DNA of 48,497 nucleotides, from contig JAZQQB010000057.1 of assembly GCA_045628865.1 (NCBI GenBank), positions 1-48,497 on the forward strand, written 5' to 3'. Under the pieces are notes generated by a model. The model did not search any database, was not told the origin of the DNA, and saw nothing but the letters and a program-made list of their open reading frames with translations. Below are positions 8,773 to 16,316 of this stretch, piece by piece. The first letter of the stretch is position 1. Every line of letters begins with the position of its first letter. This DNA is from JAZQQB01 sp045628865. Its GTDB lineage: Bacteria; Bacillota; Clostridia; Lachnospirales; Lachnospiraceae. A program made the position numbers and the translations under genes.

Positions 8773-9219
8773 ATGAAGTTTAAATTATTTTTGAAAAAAG
8801 ACAAATATAAAGTGGTAGAAAAAGAATTGATCGATCATGGTATGGAAATAGATGAAGAAGCTGATTATGTTATTTTAGAAAGTGAATCTTGTAAGGAATA
8901 TATCAACTGCAAGGACAAAGACAAGGCAGTACATATTCCAGTAGAGGATATTGTTTATGCAGAAAGTATTGGACATGATGTTTTCGTTTATACAATGGAT
9001 AAACAGTATAGATATTCCAATCGTCTATACCAGTTAGAAGATAGTTTAAAAAGAACAGATTTTGTTCGAATTAGCAAATCTGTTTTGATCAATAAGAAAA
9101 AAGTAAAACAGATCAAAGCGGCCCTTTCTCAAAAATTTGTGGTGACATTGGAAAATGATGTCAAAGTGGACGTGACAAGAAGTTATTATATTGCATTTAA
9201 ATATGCATTTGGAATTTAG
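8773..9219 (+). CDS. LytTR-family DNA-binding transcriptional regulator
   Basis: A 148-residue regulator with no receiver domain. About 45 N-terminal residues precede a LytTR domain: IPVEDIVYAESIGHDVFVYT, YRYSNRLYQLEDSL, FVRISKSVLINKKKVKQI and a basic C-terminal strand. LytTR domains bind direct repeats through beta-strand contacts. Stand-alone versions in Firmicutes often pair with a membrane protein that modulates them, and the next gene here encodes one. The start is ATG 8773 with AAAGGAG 6 bases upstream. An inverted pair, GATGAAT (8717-8723) and ATTCATC (8741-8747), lies in the upstream region and could be an autoregulatory site; this is inference. Confidence 0.88.
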   Translation: MKFKLFLKKDKYKVVEKELIDHGMEIDEEADYVILESESCKEYINCKDKDKAVHIPVEDIVYAESIGHDVFVYTMDKQYRYSNRLYQLEDSLKRTDFVRISKSVLINKKKVKQIKAALSQKFVVTLENDVKVDVTRSYYIAFKYAFGI

Positions 9220-9231
9220 GAGGAAATGGAA

Positions 9232-10074
9232 ATGACAGCAGAGACATTAGTGTTTATAGGAAGTGTAGTTATTATTACCCTTGTATTGTTAATTTACAGA
9301 GCATTGTATAATAGAAAAATTGAAAAAACATTACAGAATACAACGGAGAAGAAGAATATCTGGCCAACTCCAAAGGTTGTCGTTATTACTACATTGTTAT
9401 TCATTTTTATTGGAATTTCTTTGTTTGAAAGATATTTGATTGAATTAGATGAAAAAAATGATAATACCTGTTCCATTCACTATCTTGATATGAGTGATGA
9501 GGAAAGAGCAATGTTTTTTGTGACAACACAGTATCACGCAACATGGTATGTGGTTGGAGAGGAATTGGACTTTTCAAAAGTAACAGATGATAAGATCATT
9601 TCTGGAATGGTAAAACCAATTCTTGTTGATTCATCAGAATTATCCTCTATTCAAGCTGATAAGAATGGTTATGCAATTATTATTTTCAATAATATAAATG
9701 GAAAAATCGAAATGACAAAGGAGCAATGGAAAGAATTTAAGGAATTTGCAGATCCAAATCCTTATATTTGCTGGTATTATGCGGGATATAATCAGGAAGG
9801 AATTGCTGATTGCACTTACGATAGCGAAGATATTGAAGTAATGAGTAGTGTTGAAAAAATCTATTATGAAGAACAGATTTTTGATTTAAGTAATTTCGAA
9901 GCTGATCATAAAAAGGAATCCTATTATGAAAATTTAAGTCAAGTTGTATCAGACCAATTTAACATGGCAGATGATTCATATTCTAAACAGGAAGATGTCG
10001 GGTTTATGAAACAGATATTATTTAGCATGTGTGAATCTGCCAATGATTTTCAGGAGTTTTGGTGTGCAAAATAG
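9232..10074 (+). CDS. Unrecognised two-TM membrane protein, partner of LytTR regulator
   Basis: A 280-residue protein I do not recognise. The N-terminal TM helix (TLVFIGSVVIITLVLLIY) is followed by a short basic loop and a second TM helix (VVVITTLLFIFIGISLF). About 215 acidic residues follow, with no further TM segment, so both this domain and the N terminus should lie on the same side. The domain has several Tyr/Trp-rich strands but no motif I can name. ATG 9232 is preferred over ATG 9226 because AGGAGG at 9218-9223 is only two bases from the latter. It is co-transcribed with the LytTR gene, whose stop codon overlaps this ribosome site. By analogy with other LytTR-membrane pairs it may control the regulator. 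Confidence 0.7.
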   Translation: MTAETLVFIGSVVIITLVLLIYRALYNRKIEKTLQNTTEKKNIWPTPKVVVITTLLFIFIGISLFERYLIELDEKNDNTCSIHYLDMSDEERAMFFVTTQYHATWYVVGEELDFSKVTDDKIISGMVKPILVDSSELSSIQADKNGYAIIIFNNINGKIEMTKEQWKEFKEFADPNPYICWYYAGYNQEGIADCTYDSEDIEVMSSVEKIYYEEQIFDLSNFEADHKKESYYENLSQVVSDQFNMADDSYSKQEDVGFMKQILFSMCESANDFQEFWCAK

Positions 10075-10080
10075 TCCGCT

Positions 10081-10105
10081 CCGGATTTCGCAAAGCGAAA
10101 TGGGG
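10081..10105. other. Short hairpin after the LytTR operon
   Basis: ATTTCGC (10085-10091), loop AAA, GCGAAAT (10095-10101), extended by CC/GG. There is no T tract, so it is either a weak terminator or an RNA 3'-end stabiliser. Confidence 0.5.
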
Positions 10106-10146
10106 ATTAGAGTGAAAGAATATAATTCTAAAAAAAGTATAAATTG

Positions 10147-10173
10147 TTAGCACTCACTATTGACGAGTGCTAA
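10147..10173. promoter_or_regulatory. CIRCE operator (HrcA-binding site)
   Basis: TTAGCACTC, a 9-base spacer, GAGTGCTAA: a perfect match to the CIRCE consensus. HrcA binds it to repress heat-shock genes. It overlaps the -35 element of the hsp20 promoter, so bound HrcA would block RNA polymerase. Confidence 0.97.
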
Positions 10174-10188
10174 CAACGGTGTTATAAC
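10160..10188 (+). promoter_or_regulatory. Sigma-A promoter of hsp20
   Basis: TTGACG (10160-10165), 17-bp spacer, TATAAC (10183-10188). The -35 box lies inside CIRCE. Transcription from here leaves a leader of about 110 bases before the ATG. Confidence 0.85.
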
Positions 10189-10304
10189 ATAACTATAACA
10201 AATAGAAAAAACATTCCAGCAAATTAATGACGAATAAGTTTTTCTATTTTGGAAATAATAGTAGAGGCGGAAAGTAATCCGCAAAGTTTAAGGAGGAATG
10301 ACAT

Positions 10305-10739
10305 ATGTTGATGCCTAGTATTTTTGGAGAGAATTTGTTTGATAGTTTTTTTGATGATTTTGCAAGACCAGCAAGACGCGTAAGCACACCTGCAACAAGT
10401 GTCATGAGAACGGACATTAAAGAGAATGAAACAGGTTATGAATTGAGTATTGACCTTCCAGGATATCAGAAAGACAACATTCAGGCACAGTTAAAGGATG
10501 GATATTTGACTATTAGTGCAGAAACCAAGAAGAATCAGGAAGAAAAGAATGAAGATGGTAAATATATCCGTCGCGAAAGATATTATGGAACTTGCAGCAG
10601 AAGCTTTTATGTAGGAGAAGAAGTTACAGAGGATGACATCAAAGCAAAATTTGAAGATGGAATCTTAAAAGTAAATGTTCCTAAGAAAGATCCTCAGCCA
10701 AAGGTTGATGAAAGACGTTATATTGCAATTGAGGGATAG
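10305..10739 (+). CDS. Hsp20/alpha-crystallin family small heat-shock protein
   Basis: A 144-residue ATP-independent holdase that keeps unfolding proteins soluble. The N-terminal arm is short (MLMPSIFGENLFDSFFDDF, the usual Firmicutes form). The alpha-crystallin domain runs from about residue 38 to 140, with YELSIDLPGYQKDNI and the RRERYYGTCSRSFYV stretch, followed by the conserved FEDGILKVNVPK hairpin. The last residues lack a clear IxI tail, although IAIEG is present. It has a strong AAGGAGG ribosome site. It is a single-gene unit under CIRCE, so it should rise when HrcA is titrated by misfolded protein. Confidence 0.96.
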   Translation: MLMPSIFGENLFDSFFDDFARPARRVSTPATSVMRTDIKENETGYELSIDLPGYQKDNIQAQLKDGYLTISAETKKNQEEKNEDGKYIRRERYYGTCSRSFYVGEEVTEDDIKAKFEDGILKVNVPKKDPQPKVDERRYIAIEG

Positions 10740-10812
10740 ATTGAAAAATAGAATTTTATCCATACCGGTCTATTTGTAAGTCTACAATTTCCTATAAGCT
10801 TACACTCCCAAG

Positions 10813-10855
10813 AAAACCAAGGAGCTGCCACATATGTGGGTAGCTCCTTGGTTTT
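10813..10855. terminator. Terminator after hsp20
   Basis: AAAACCAAGGAGCT pairs with AGCTCCTTGGTTTT around an inner CCACATATGTGG, followed by a T run. It also works in the reverse sense. Confidence 0.9.
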
Positions 10856-10885
10856 TGTAGCAAATATCCAGGAGTCCCGAACTGA

Positions 10886-10986
10886 GAATTCAGTGGTAAG
10901 GTAATTAGTGAATTGGCAGTTACTGTGCACACAAGGTGTGTACAGTAACAATTGGCAAGGTTAGAAGCAAGAGAAACAGTGAATTC
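10886..10986. repeat. 101-bp inverted-repeat element (MITE-like or regulatory)
   Basis: The ends are GAATTCAGTG (10886-10895) and CAGTGAATTC (10977-10986), complementary at 9 of 10 positions. Inside is a 14-bp stem with a 3-base loop: GTTACTGTGCACAC (10919-10932) and GTGTGTACAGTAAC (10936-10949). That stem is bordered by direct repeats AATTGGCA (10911-10918 and 10950-10957). No ORF is present. The rest of the 329-bp gap from 10740 to 11068 holds only the upstream terminator and the downstream promoter. Confidence 0.65.
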
Positions 10987-10989
10987 TAT

Positions 10990-11018
10990 TTGCACAATTC
11001 TTAGTGTAGTGATACAAT
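10990..11018 (+). promoter_or_regulatory. Promoter of aldo/keto reductase gene
   Basis: TTGCAC (10990-10995), 17-bp spacer, TACAAT (11013-11018). The -35 box begins four bases after the end of the inverted-repeat element. Confidence 0.65.
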
Positions 11019-11068
11019 TAAATTGCTCGCAATAAAAATATGCTGTTAAAAAGCAAGGAGAACCAGGT

Positions 11069-12247
11069 ATGAATTATAGAAAAGACAAATATGGAAATGA
11101 TATATCAATTTTAGGTTTTGGATGTATGCGTTTTACAAAGAGTGGTACCAAAATTGATTTGGCGAAAGCGGAACAGGAAATAATGGAGGCATACAATTTA
11201 GGAGTAAACTATTATGATACTGCCTATGTCTATCCTGGTAGTGAGGAGGCTATTGGTGAAATTTTTGAAAAAAATCAGATCAGAGATAAGATCCATATTG
11301 CAACAAAGCTACCACATTATCTGATCAAAAATGAAAAAAGTCTGGATTCTTACTTTAACGAGGAATTAAAGCGACTTCGTACAGATTATATTGATTATTA
11401 TTTAATGCATATGCTGACAGATATCCAAACCTGGGAGCGTTTGAAGAAATTAGGCATTATTGAATGGCTGGCTGAGAAAAAAAGAACAGGAGCCATTAAG
11501 CAGGTTGGTTTTTCTTATCATGGTAATTCAGATATGTTCTGCCAATTGGTGGATGCATATGAATGGGATTTTTGTCAGATTCAGTATAACTATATGGATG
11601 AAAACTCACAGGCAGGTCGTACTGGATTAAATTATGCTCATGAAAAAGGACTTCCAGTGGTTATCATGGAGCCATTACGAGGTGGAAAGTTAGTTAGTCG
11701 TTTGCCAAAAGAGGCTACAGATATTTTTGAAAATTATCCAATTTCCCATACACCAGCACAATGGGCATTTCGTTGGTTATGGAATCAGCCAGAGGTAACC
11801 TGTGTTTTATCAGGAATGAACTCCCTTGAAATGGTAAAGGATAATGTGGAAACGGCATCCACAGTTTCAGTTGGAGAGCTGACAGAAAAAGAAGAGGAAA
11901 TGCTTCAGGATGTTGTCAAGGCCATCAATTCCAAGATGAAGGTTGGCTGTACGGGTTGCAGATATTGCATGCCATGTCCGAAGGGTGTTGATATTCCTGG
12001 TACTTTTTCAGCATACAACAGAAAGTATTCGGAGGGAAAGAAGGAAGCATTTTTCGATTACTTTATGTGTACAGCATTAAGAAAAGACTCCTCAGCAGCA
12101 TCGAAATGTATCCAGTGTGGAAAGTGTGAGACGCATTGTCCGCAGCATATTGAGATTAGAGAAGAGTTAAAGAGAGCCAAAAAGGAATTAGAGGGACCAG
12201 CATATAAGATTGGTCGAAAATTTGTCGAAATTTTCAAAGCTTATTAA
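11069..12247 (+). CDS. Aldo/keto reductase with C-terminal 4Fe-4S ferredoxin domain
   Basis: A 392-residue oxidoreductase. Residues 1 to about 270 form an AKR barrel: ILGFGCMRF, the catalytic Asp and Tyr in YYDTAYVYPGSE, Lys in IATKLP and His in YYLMHM, so the tetrad is intact. The C-terminal part carries two ferredoxin-type cysteine clusters, CTGCRYCMPCP and CIQCGKCETHCPQ, each with four Cys, implying two 4Fe-4S centres. This domain order is common in anaerobic Clostridia, where electrons may pass between NAD(P)H and ferredoxin. The substrate is unknown. It is a single-gene unit with its own promoter; SD AAGGAG is 12 bases upstream. Confidence 0.93.
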   Translation: MNYRKDKYGNDISILGFGCMRFTKSGTKIDLAKAEQEIMEAYNLGVNYYDTAYVYPGSEEAIGEIFEKNQIRDKIHIATKLPHYLIKNEKSLDSYFNEELKRLRTDYIDYYLMHMLTDIQTWERLKKLGIIEWLAEKKRTGAIKQVGFSYHGNSDMFCQLVDAYEWDFCQIQYNYMDENSQAGRTGLNYAHEKGLPVVIMEPLRGGKLVSRLPKEATDIFENYPISHTPAQWAFRWLWNQPEVTCVLSGMNSLEMVKDNVETASTVSVGELTEKEEEMLQDVVKAINSKMKVGCTGCRYCMPCPKGVDIPGTFSAYNRKYSEGKKEAFFDYFMCTALRKDSSAASKCIQCGKCETHCPQHIEIREELKRAKKELEGPAYKIGRKFVEIFKAY

Positions 12248-12275
12248 AAATTTGCTATTTTTTGACAATTTATCA

Positions 12276-12305
12276 TTGACAAATCATGGTTAATGGGTGT
12301 TTAAT
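12276..12305 (+). promoter_or_regulatory. Promoter of a small transcription unit
   Basis: TTGACA (12276-12281), 18-bp spacer, TTTAAT (12300-12305). A second TTGACA sits just upstream at about 12262. It drives a unit of about 200 bases ending at the terminator at 12485-12515. Confidence 0.6.
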
Positions 12306-12363
12306 AAAGAAGGTGATGGTTTAGTCAGCTATCATAAATAATAAAGAAAGCGAGGTAATAAAT

Positions 12364-12438
12364 ATGACTATGGTAATTAGAAACAATGTGCAGTTTAATA
12401 GTTTATATTTGAAAGTTACCTCGGTTATGTGTGTATAG
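12364..12438 (+). CDS. Possible 24-residue small ORF (or leader in an ncRNA)
   Basis: ATG at 12364 follows GAGG by 8 bases and reads 24 codons, beginning MTMVIRNNVQFNSLYLKV, to TAG at 12436. The ribosome-site segment CGAGGTAA (12351-12358) is perfectly complementary to TTACCTCG (12416-12423) inside the ORF, so the start could be masked by RNA folding. The N terminus faintly resembles flagellin or FlgL starts, but it is too short to argue. The unit has its own promoter and a strong terminator. Whether it makes a peptide or acts as an RNA cannot be told. The gap from 12248 to 12738 otherwise holds the repeat cluster and a 25/28-bp tandem repeat. Confidence 0.4.
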   Translation: MTMVIRNNVQFNSLYLKVTSVMCV

Positions 12439-12484
12439 AATCACAGATAATAGTTTTTTGTCTGTTAGTACATAAGCATTTTTG

Positions 12485-12515
12485 AGCCAAGGCAGCTTTG
12501 CCTTGGCTTTTTTTT
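12485..12515 (+). terminator. Strong rho-independent terminator
   Basis: AGCCAAGGCA, loop GCTT, TGCCTTGGCT, then T8. The stem is a perfect 10 bp. Confidence 0.95.
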
Positions 12516-12520
12516 GTAGC

Positions 12521-12660
12521 GAGGCAAGGAAAACAAGCGCCCGAAGGGCATTTGTTTTCACCCGAGCGTACATGAGTATTTTCATAAGTCGCGAAGCGAC
12601 GACACAGACGAAGTCGGTGGAAAATACAAATGAAAGAGGCAAGGAAAACAAGCGCCCGAG
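12521..12660. repeat. Dispersed structured repeat, copy 2 (A-Y-A' arrangement)
   Basis: Module A (12521-12570) contains a hairpin, AAAACAAGCGCCC with GGGCATTTGTTTT (one mismatch, one G-U). Module Y (12576-12627) has an outer stem GTATTTTC/GAAAATAC, arm GTCGC-GAA-GCGAC, and arm CACAGAC-GAA-GTCGGTG. A truncated A' (12636-12659) repeats the first 24 bases of A exactly. Y differs from the copy at 1-52 in four positions; three of them change which base pairs form in the second arm. It sits directly after a terminator and upstream of the ABC exporter operon. Confidence 0.85.
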
Positions 12661-12674
12661 AATTTCCAGCTAAG

Positions 12675-12726
12675 ATGCACATAAACGAGATAATAGAAAA
12701 TGCACAGCTATAACGAGATAATAGAA
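12675..12726. repeat. Imperfect tandem repeat upstream of the ABC exporter
   Basis: ATGCACA at 12675 and 12700, and AACGAGATAATAGAA at 12684-12698 and 12712-12726. The two units are 25 and 28 bp, with a 3-bp difference between them. The second unit runs into the AAGGAGG ribosome site. Confidence 0.75.
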
Positions 12727-12738
12727 GGAGGAGACAAT

Positions 12739-14466
12739 TTGAAAAAGTTAAGTAGTTATGTACTTCCATATTGGAAAAGTTACATATTTGGTTTTGCCTG
12801 TTTGTTTGGAGCAATTTTGTTAGAAGTGTTATCTCCACAGGTGATTAGAATCATTATCAATGAAGTTTTTAAGGATGGAGATTATCATAGATTTAGCTAT
12901 CTTTTGATTGCATTGGTGCTGATCGGAATTGGAAGAAGTATCTGCGGATATTTCAAGGAATTTACATTTGATAAGAACAGTCAGAAGATTGGAACACAGA
13001 TTCGTCAGGATTTGTTTGATCATATTCAGAGCTTATCCATGGACTATTTTGACAATAGTAATACGGGTGAGATCATGGCTCGTGTAAAGGATGATGTTGA
13101 TACAGTAAAGAATGCCTTTGGTATGACAGGAATGCTGACAGTACAGATTACCTTTTATCTGCTAGCGCTTCTTTACTGCATGTTCAATTTAAGTCCAATC
13201 CTTACCATTGTACCATTTGCAGTTATGGTATTTGGTGTGGTAATGGGATTTTATTTAGAGAAGAAATTTGACAAGGTATACTCAGATATCAGTGAGGAAA
13301 ATGCGCTGATGAATACCGTAGCAGAGGAAAATCTTGCTGGTGTACGTACCGTTAAGGCATTTGCTAGAGAAAAATATGAAATAGAAAAATTCCGTGCTAG
13401 AAATAAGAATTATTACAAGCTCAATATGGAACAGACAAAGGTCATGACATCCTTTTACCCAATCTATATGTTTATTGGATCCATTTTGCCGGTTATCTGC
13501 GCCATGCTAGGTGGTTTTTTGGTAATCAGAAACAAGATGGACATTGGTTCTTTGGTTGCATACCTAGAATATACCAAGAATTGTACCTGGCCATTGGATG
13601 TCATTGCAGAGCTTGCCAACGAATTGTCTTCTTCTTTTGCTTCCTATAAAAAGATCAAGGCAATTGCAAAAGAAGTTCCAAGTATTGAGAATGTCAAAGA
13701 AGTAAAGGAAATCAAGGACTTTAAGGGTAATATCGTATTTGATCAGGTATCTCTTGAAATCGAAGGAAAAAATATTTTATCAGATATTACACTGGATATT
13801 CCAAAGGGAAAAACACTGGGAATCATGGGTGCTACAGGATCCGGAAAAAGCTCCATCATCAATTTGTTGCAGCGATTCTATGATCCAAGTAAGGGCAGTA
13901 TCACCATGGATGGTGTAGATTTAAAAGAATTAAGTCTTTCAGAGGTAAGAGCTGCAAGTGCAGTTGTTATGCAGGACGTATTCCTTTTCTCAGATACTAT
14001 TGAAGAAAATATTAAGATGGGTAAACGTGATTCAATGGAAATACATCAGGTTCGCTCAGCTGCAAAAATGGCGCAGGCTAGCGACTTCATTGAAAAAATG
14101 GAAGAACAGTATGAAACAGTTATCGGTGAAAAGGGTGTAGGGCTTTCAGGAGGACAGAAGCAAAGAATCAGTATTGCTCGTGCACTGTCAAAGAAAGCAC
14201 CAATCCTTGTTTTTGATGATTCTACATCAGCGCTTGATATGGAAACAGAGCATGAGATTCAGACAGTGCTTAAGGGAATCACTGATGCAACAAAGATTAT
14301 TATTGCACATCGTATTTCAGCAGTTCGTGCTGCAGATGAGATTGTGTATTTAGAGGATGGAGTAATTGCTGAGCGTGGTACACACGAGGAACTTTTGGCA
14401 AAGAAGGGACTCTATTACAATACCTATATGGCTCAGTATCCAGAATTACAGAAAGAGGTGAGCTAA
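12739..14466 (+). CDS. ABC exporter half-transporter, subunit 1 (degenerate Walker B)
   Basis: A 576-codon type IV (type I exporter) half-transporter. Six TM helices span about residues 1-300, followed by a nucleotide-binding domain with Walker A GATGSGKSS at 364, signature LSGGQKQ at 469, Walker B ILVFDD and H-loop AHRIS. The catalytic Glu after Walker B is Asp (residue 494), so this subunit supplies the degenerate half-site, as in TM287/288 and BmrCD. The start is TTG 12739, placed 6-7 bases after AAGGAGGAG; the in-frame ATG 12700 lies upstream of that ribosome site. It is coupled to subunit 2 across one base. The substrate (drug, lipid or peptide) is not indicated. Confidence 0.93.
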   Translation: MKKLSSYVLPYWKSYIFGFACLFGAILLEVLSPQVIRIIINEVFKDGDYHRFSYLLIALVLIGIGRSICGYFKEFTFDKNSQKIGTQIRQDLFDHIQSLSMDYFDNSNTGEIMARVKDDVDTVKNAFGMTGMLTVQITFYLLALLYCMFNLSPILTIVPFAVMVFGVVMGFYLEKKFDKVYSDISEENALMNTVAEENLAGVRTVKAFAREKYEIEKFRARNKNYYKLNMEQTKVMTSFYPIYMFIGSILPVICAMLGGFLVIRNKMDIGSLVAYLEYTKNCTWPLDVIAELANELSSSFASYKKIKAIAKEVPSIENVKEVKEIKDFKGNIVFDQVSLEIEGKNILSDITLDIPKGKTLGIMGATGSGKSSIINLLQRFYDPSKGSITMDGVDLKELSLSEVRAASAVVMQDVFLFSDTIEENIKMGKRDSMEIHQVRSAAKMAQASDFIEKMEEQYETVIGEKGVGLSGGQKQRISIARALSKKAPILVFDDSTSALDMETEHEIQTVLKGITDATKIIIAHRISAVRAADEIVYLEDGVIAERGTHEELLAKKGLYYNTYMAQYPELQKEVS

Positions 14467-14467
14467 T

Positions 14468-16249
14468 TTGGCTGTAAATTCGTTTAGAGAAGATGAACAA
14501 ATGAAAAAAACAGACGCCAGAAAAATTGTGAGACGTTTGTTTGGATATTTAAAAGGTTATCAGTTACAGATTGTTATTATTGTGATCTCTATGCTGATCA
14601 CAGTAGGAATCAGTTTGCTCAATCCACTTTTGATGGAGGAAGCATTGGATACCTATGTAAAAAATGGTGATTTTGATGGTTTGAAAAAGCTTGCATTATT
14701 TGCAGTAGGAATCAATTTGTTTTTTGTTATTATGGTAAAGGTTCGTATGTATATGATGTCTCTTGTTTCCAATAAAATTATCTTAGACATCAGACAGGAA
14801 ATGTATGAGCACATTCAGACGCTTTCCTTTACCTTCTTTGACAGTCGACCAACTGGTAAGATTCTGGCAAGAATCATGGGAGATGTAAATTCCTTAAAGG
14901 ATGTATTGTCAAAGGCGGTAACAAATATCATTCCTAACACATTAACCATTATTGGCGTTTTGGTGATTATGTTTGTAAAGGATGCAAGACTTGCACTTGC
15001 TGCATTATGTGCTACACCATTTATGGCCATTGCTATTTATATGATTGAAAAAGCAAACCATGAGAGATGGCATGTTGTTCGAAAAAAGGCATCCAACATG
15101 AATGCTTATGTTCATGAAGATATTGCAGGAATTCGTGTGGTACAGAGCTTAAATGCAGAAGAAGAGACCAAAAAGCAGTTTGAGGAACTGACCAATGAGC
15201 ATAGAGATTCCTTCATAGCTGCCTGTAGGATTTCAGATCTCTTTTTCCCGGTAACGGATATTTCCTGGGGAATCGGAACTATGGCACTGTACCTGGTAGG
15301 TGTAAAGCTTATTGGTGCACCACAGGTTTCAGTCGGTTTGCTGGTTGCTTTTGGTACCTATACAGGAATGTTCTGGGATCCAATCGTAAACTTAAGCAGC
15401 TTCTTTAATCAGCTGATTACCAACTTATCAGCGGCAGAAAGAGTATTTGATATTCTGGATACAGAGCCAGAAATCAAAGACGCACCAGATGCAGGGGAGC
15501 TACCTGAAATTGAAGGTAGTGTTAGCTTTGATAATGTTTCTTTTACCTATGATGAGGGTACAGAGCAGGAAACAAAGGTATTAGAGAATGTAAACTTTGA
15601 CGTGAAACCAGGTGAAACCATTGCTCTTGTTGGTCCTACTGGAGCTGGAAAAACAACCATCGTAAACCTGATCAGTCGTTTCTATGATATCCAAAAGGGT
15701 ACCATTCGGATGGACGGCTATGATTTAAAGAAGGTAACAATCAATTCCCTTCGTAAGCAAATGGGTGTTATGACACAGGATAACTTCATTTTCCATGGAA
15801 CTGTAAGAGATAATATTGCTTATGGTAAATTGGATGCAACAGATGAAGAAATCATGGAAGCAGCAAAAGCTGTTAATGCTCATGACTTTATCATGAAGAT
15901 GGAAAAAGGCTATGATACAGAATTAAAGGAACAGGGGGCTGGTCTTTCCATTGGACAGCGTCAGCTCATCGCTTTTGCAAGAACTATGGTATTAAAGCCA
16001 CGCGTTCTGATCCTGGATGAAGCAACCTCAAGTATTGATACCCATACAGAGCTTATGGTACAAAAGGGTATTGAGGCACTTTTACAAAATAGAACAAGCT
16101 TTGTGATTGCACACCGCTTGTCTACCATCCAAAATGCTGATAGAATCTTTGTTATCAACAATGGTGGAATTATGGAACAGGGTACTCCTTTGGAATTAAT
16201 GGAGAAAAAAGGTGCATACTATAACCTGTACATGGCTCAGTTCCAATAA
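14468..16249 (+). CDS. ABC exporter half-transporter, subunit 2 (degenerate signature)
   Basis: A 593-residue partner of the preceding protein with the same layout: six TM helices, then an NBD with Walker A GPTGAGKTT, Walker B VLILDEATSSID with the catalytic Glu518, and H-loop AHRLS. Its signature is LSIGQRQ at 493 instead of LSGGQ. Together with Asp494 of subunit 1 this forms the non-hydrolysing site, while the second site stays canonical. The translation start is TTG 14468 after GAGGTGA that overlaps the end of subunit 1, indicating tight translational coupling. An internal ATG at 14501 is an alternative. Confidence 0.95.
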   Translation: MAVNSFREDEQMKKTDARKIVRRLFGYLKGYQLQIVIIVISMLITVGISLLNPLLMEEALDTYVKNGDFDGLKKLALFAVGINLFFVIMVKVRMYMMSLVSNKIILDIRQEMYEHIQTLSFTFFDSRPTGKILARIMGDVNSLKDVLSKAVTNIIPNTLTIIGVLVIMFVKDARLALAALCATPFMAIAIYMIEKANHERWHVVRKKASNMNAYVHEDIAGIRVVQSLNAEEETKKQFEELTNEHRDSFIAACRISDLFFPVTDISWGIGTMALYLVGVKLIGAPQVSVGLLVAFGTYTGMFWDPIVNLSSFFNQLITNLSAAERVFDILDTEPEIKDAPDAGELPEIEGSVSFDNVSFTYDEGTEQETKVLENVNFDVKPGETIALVGPTGAGKTTIVNLISRFYDIQKGTIRMDGYDLKKVTINSLRKQMGVMTQDNFIFHGTVRDNIAYGKLDATDEEIMEAAKAVNAHDFIMKMEKGYDTELKEQGAGLSIGQRQLIAFARTMVLKPRVLILDEATSSIDTHTELMVQKGIEALLQNRTSFVIAHRLSTIQNADRIFVINNGGIMEQGTPLELMEKKGAYYNLYMAQFQ

Positions 16250-16316
16250 AATATTGTTGAAAAAATGCCTGCATGTGTGAACATGAACGGATTGCAGATG
16301 GAAAGGGAAGATTTTT

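Noticed and set aside
12403..12838. Minus-strand open frames across the repeat cluster
   Set aside because: They run through the repeat modules and into the start of the ABC gene antisense, have no ribosome site and no recognisable protein character.
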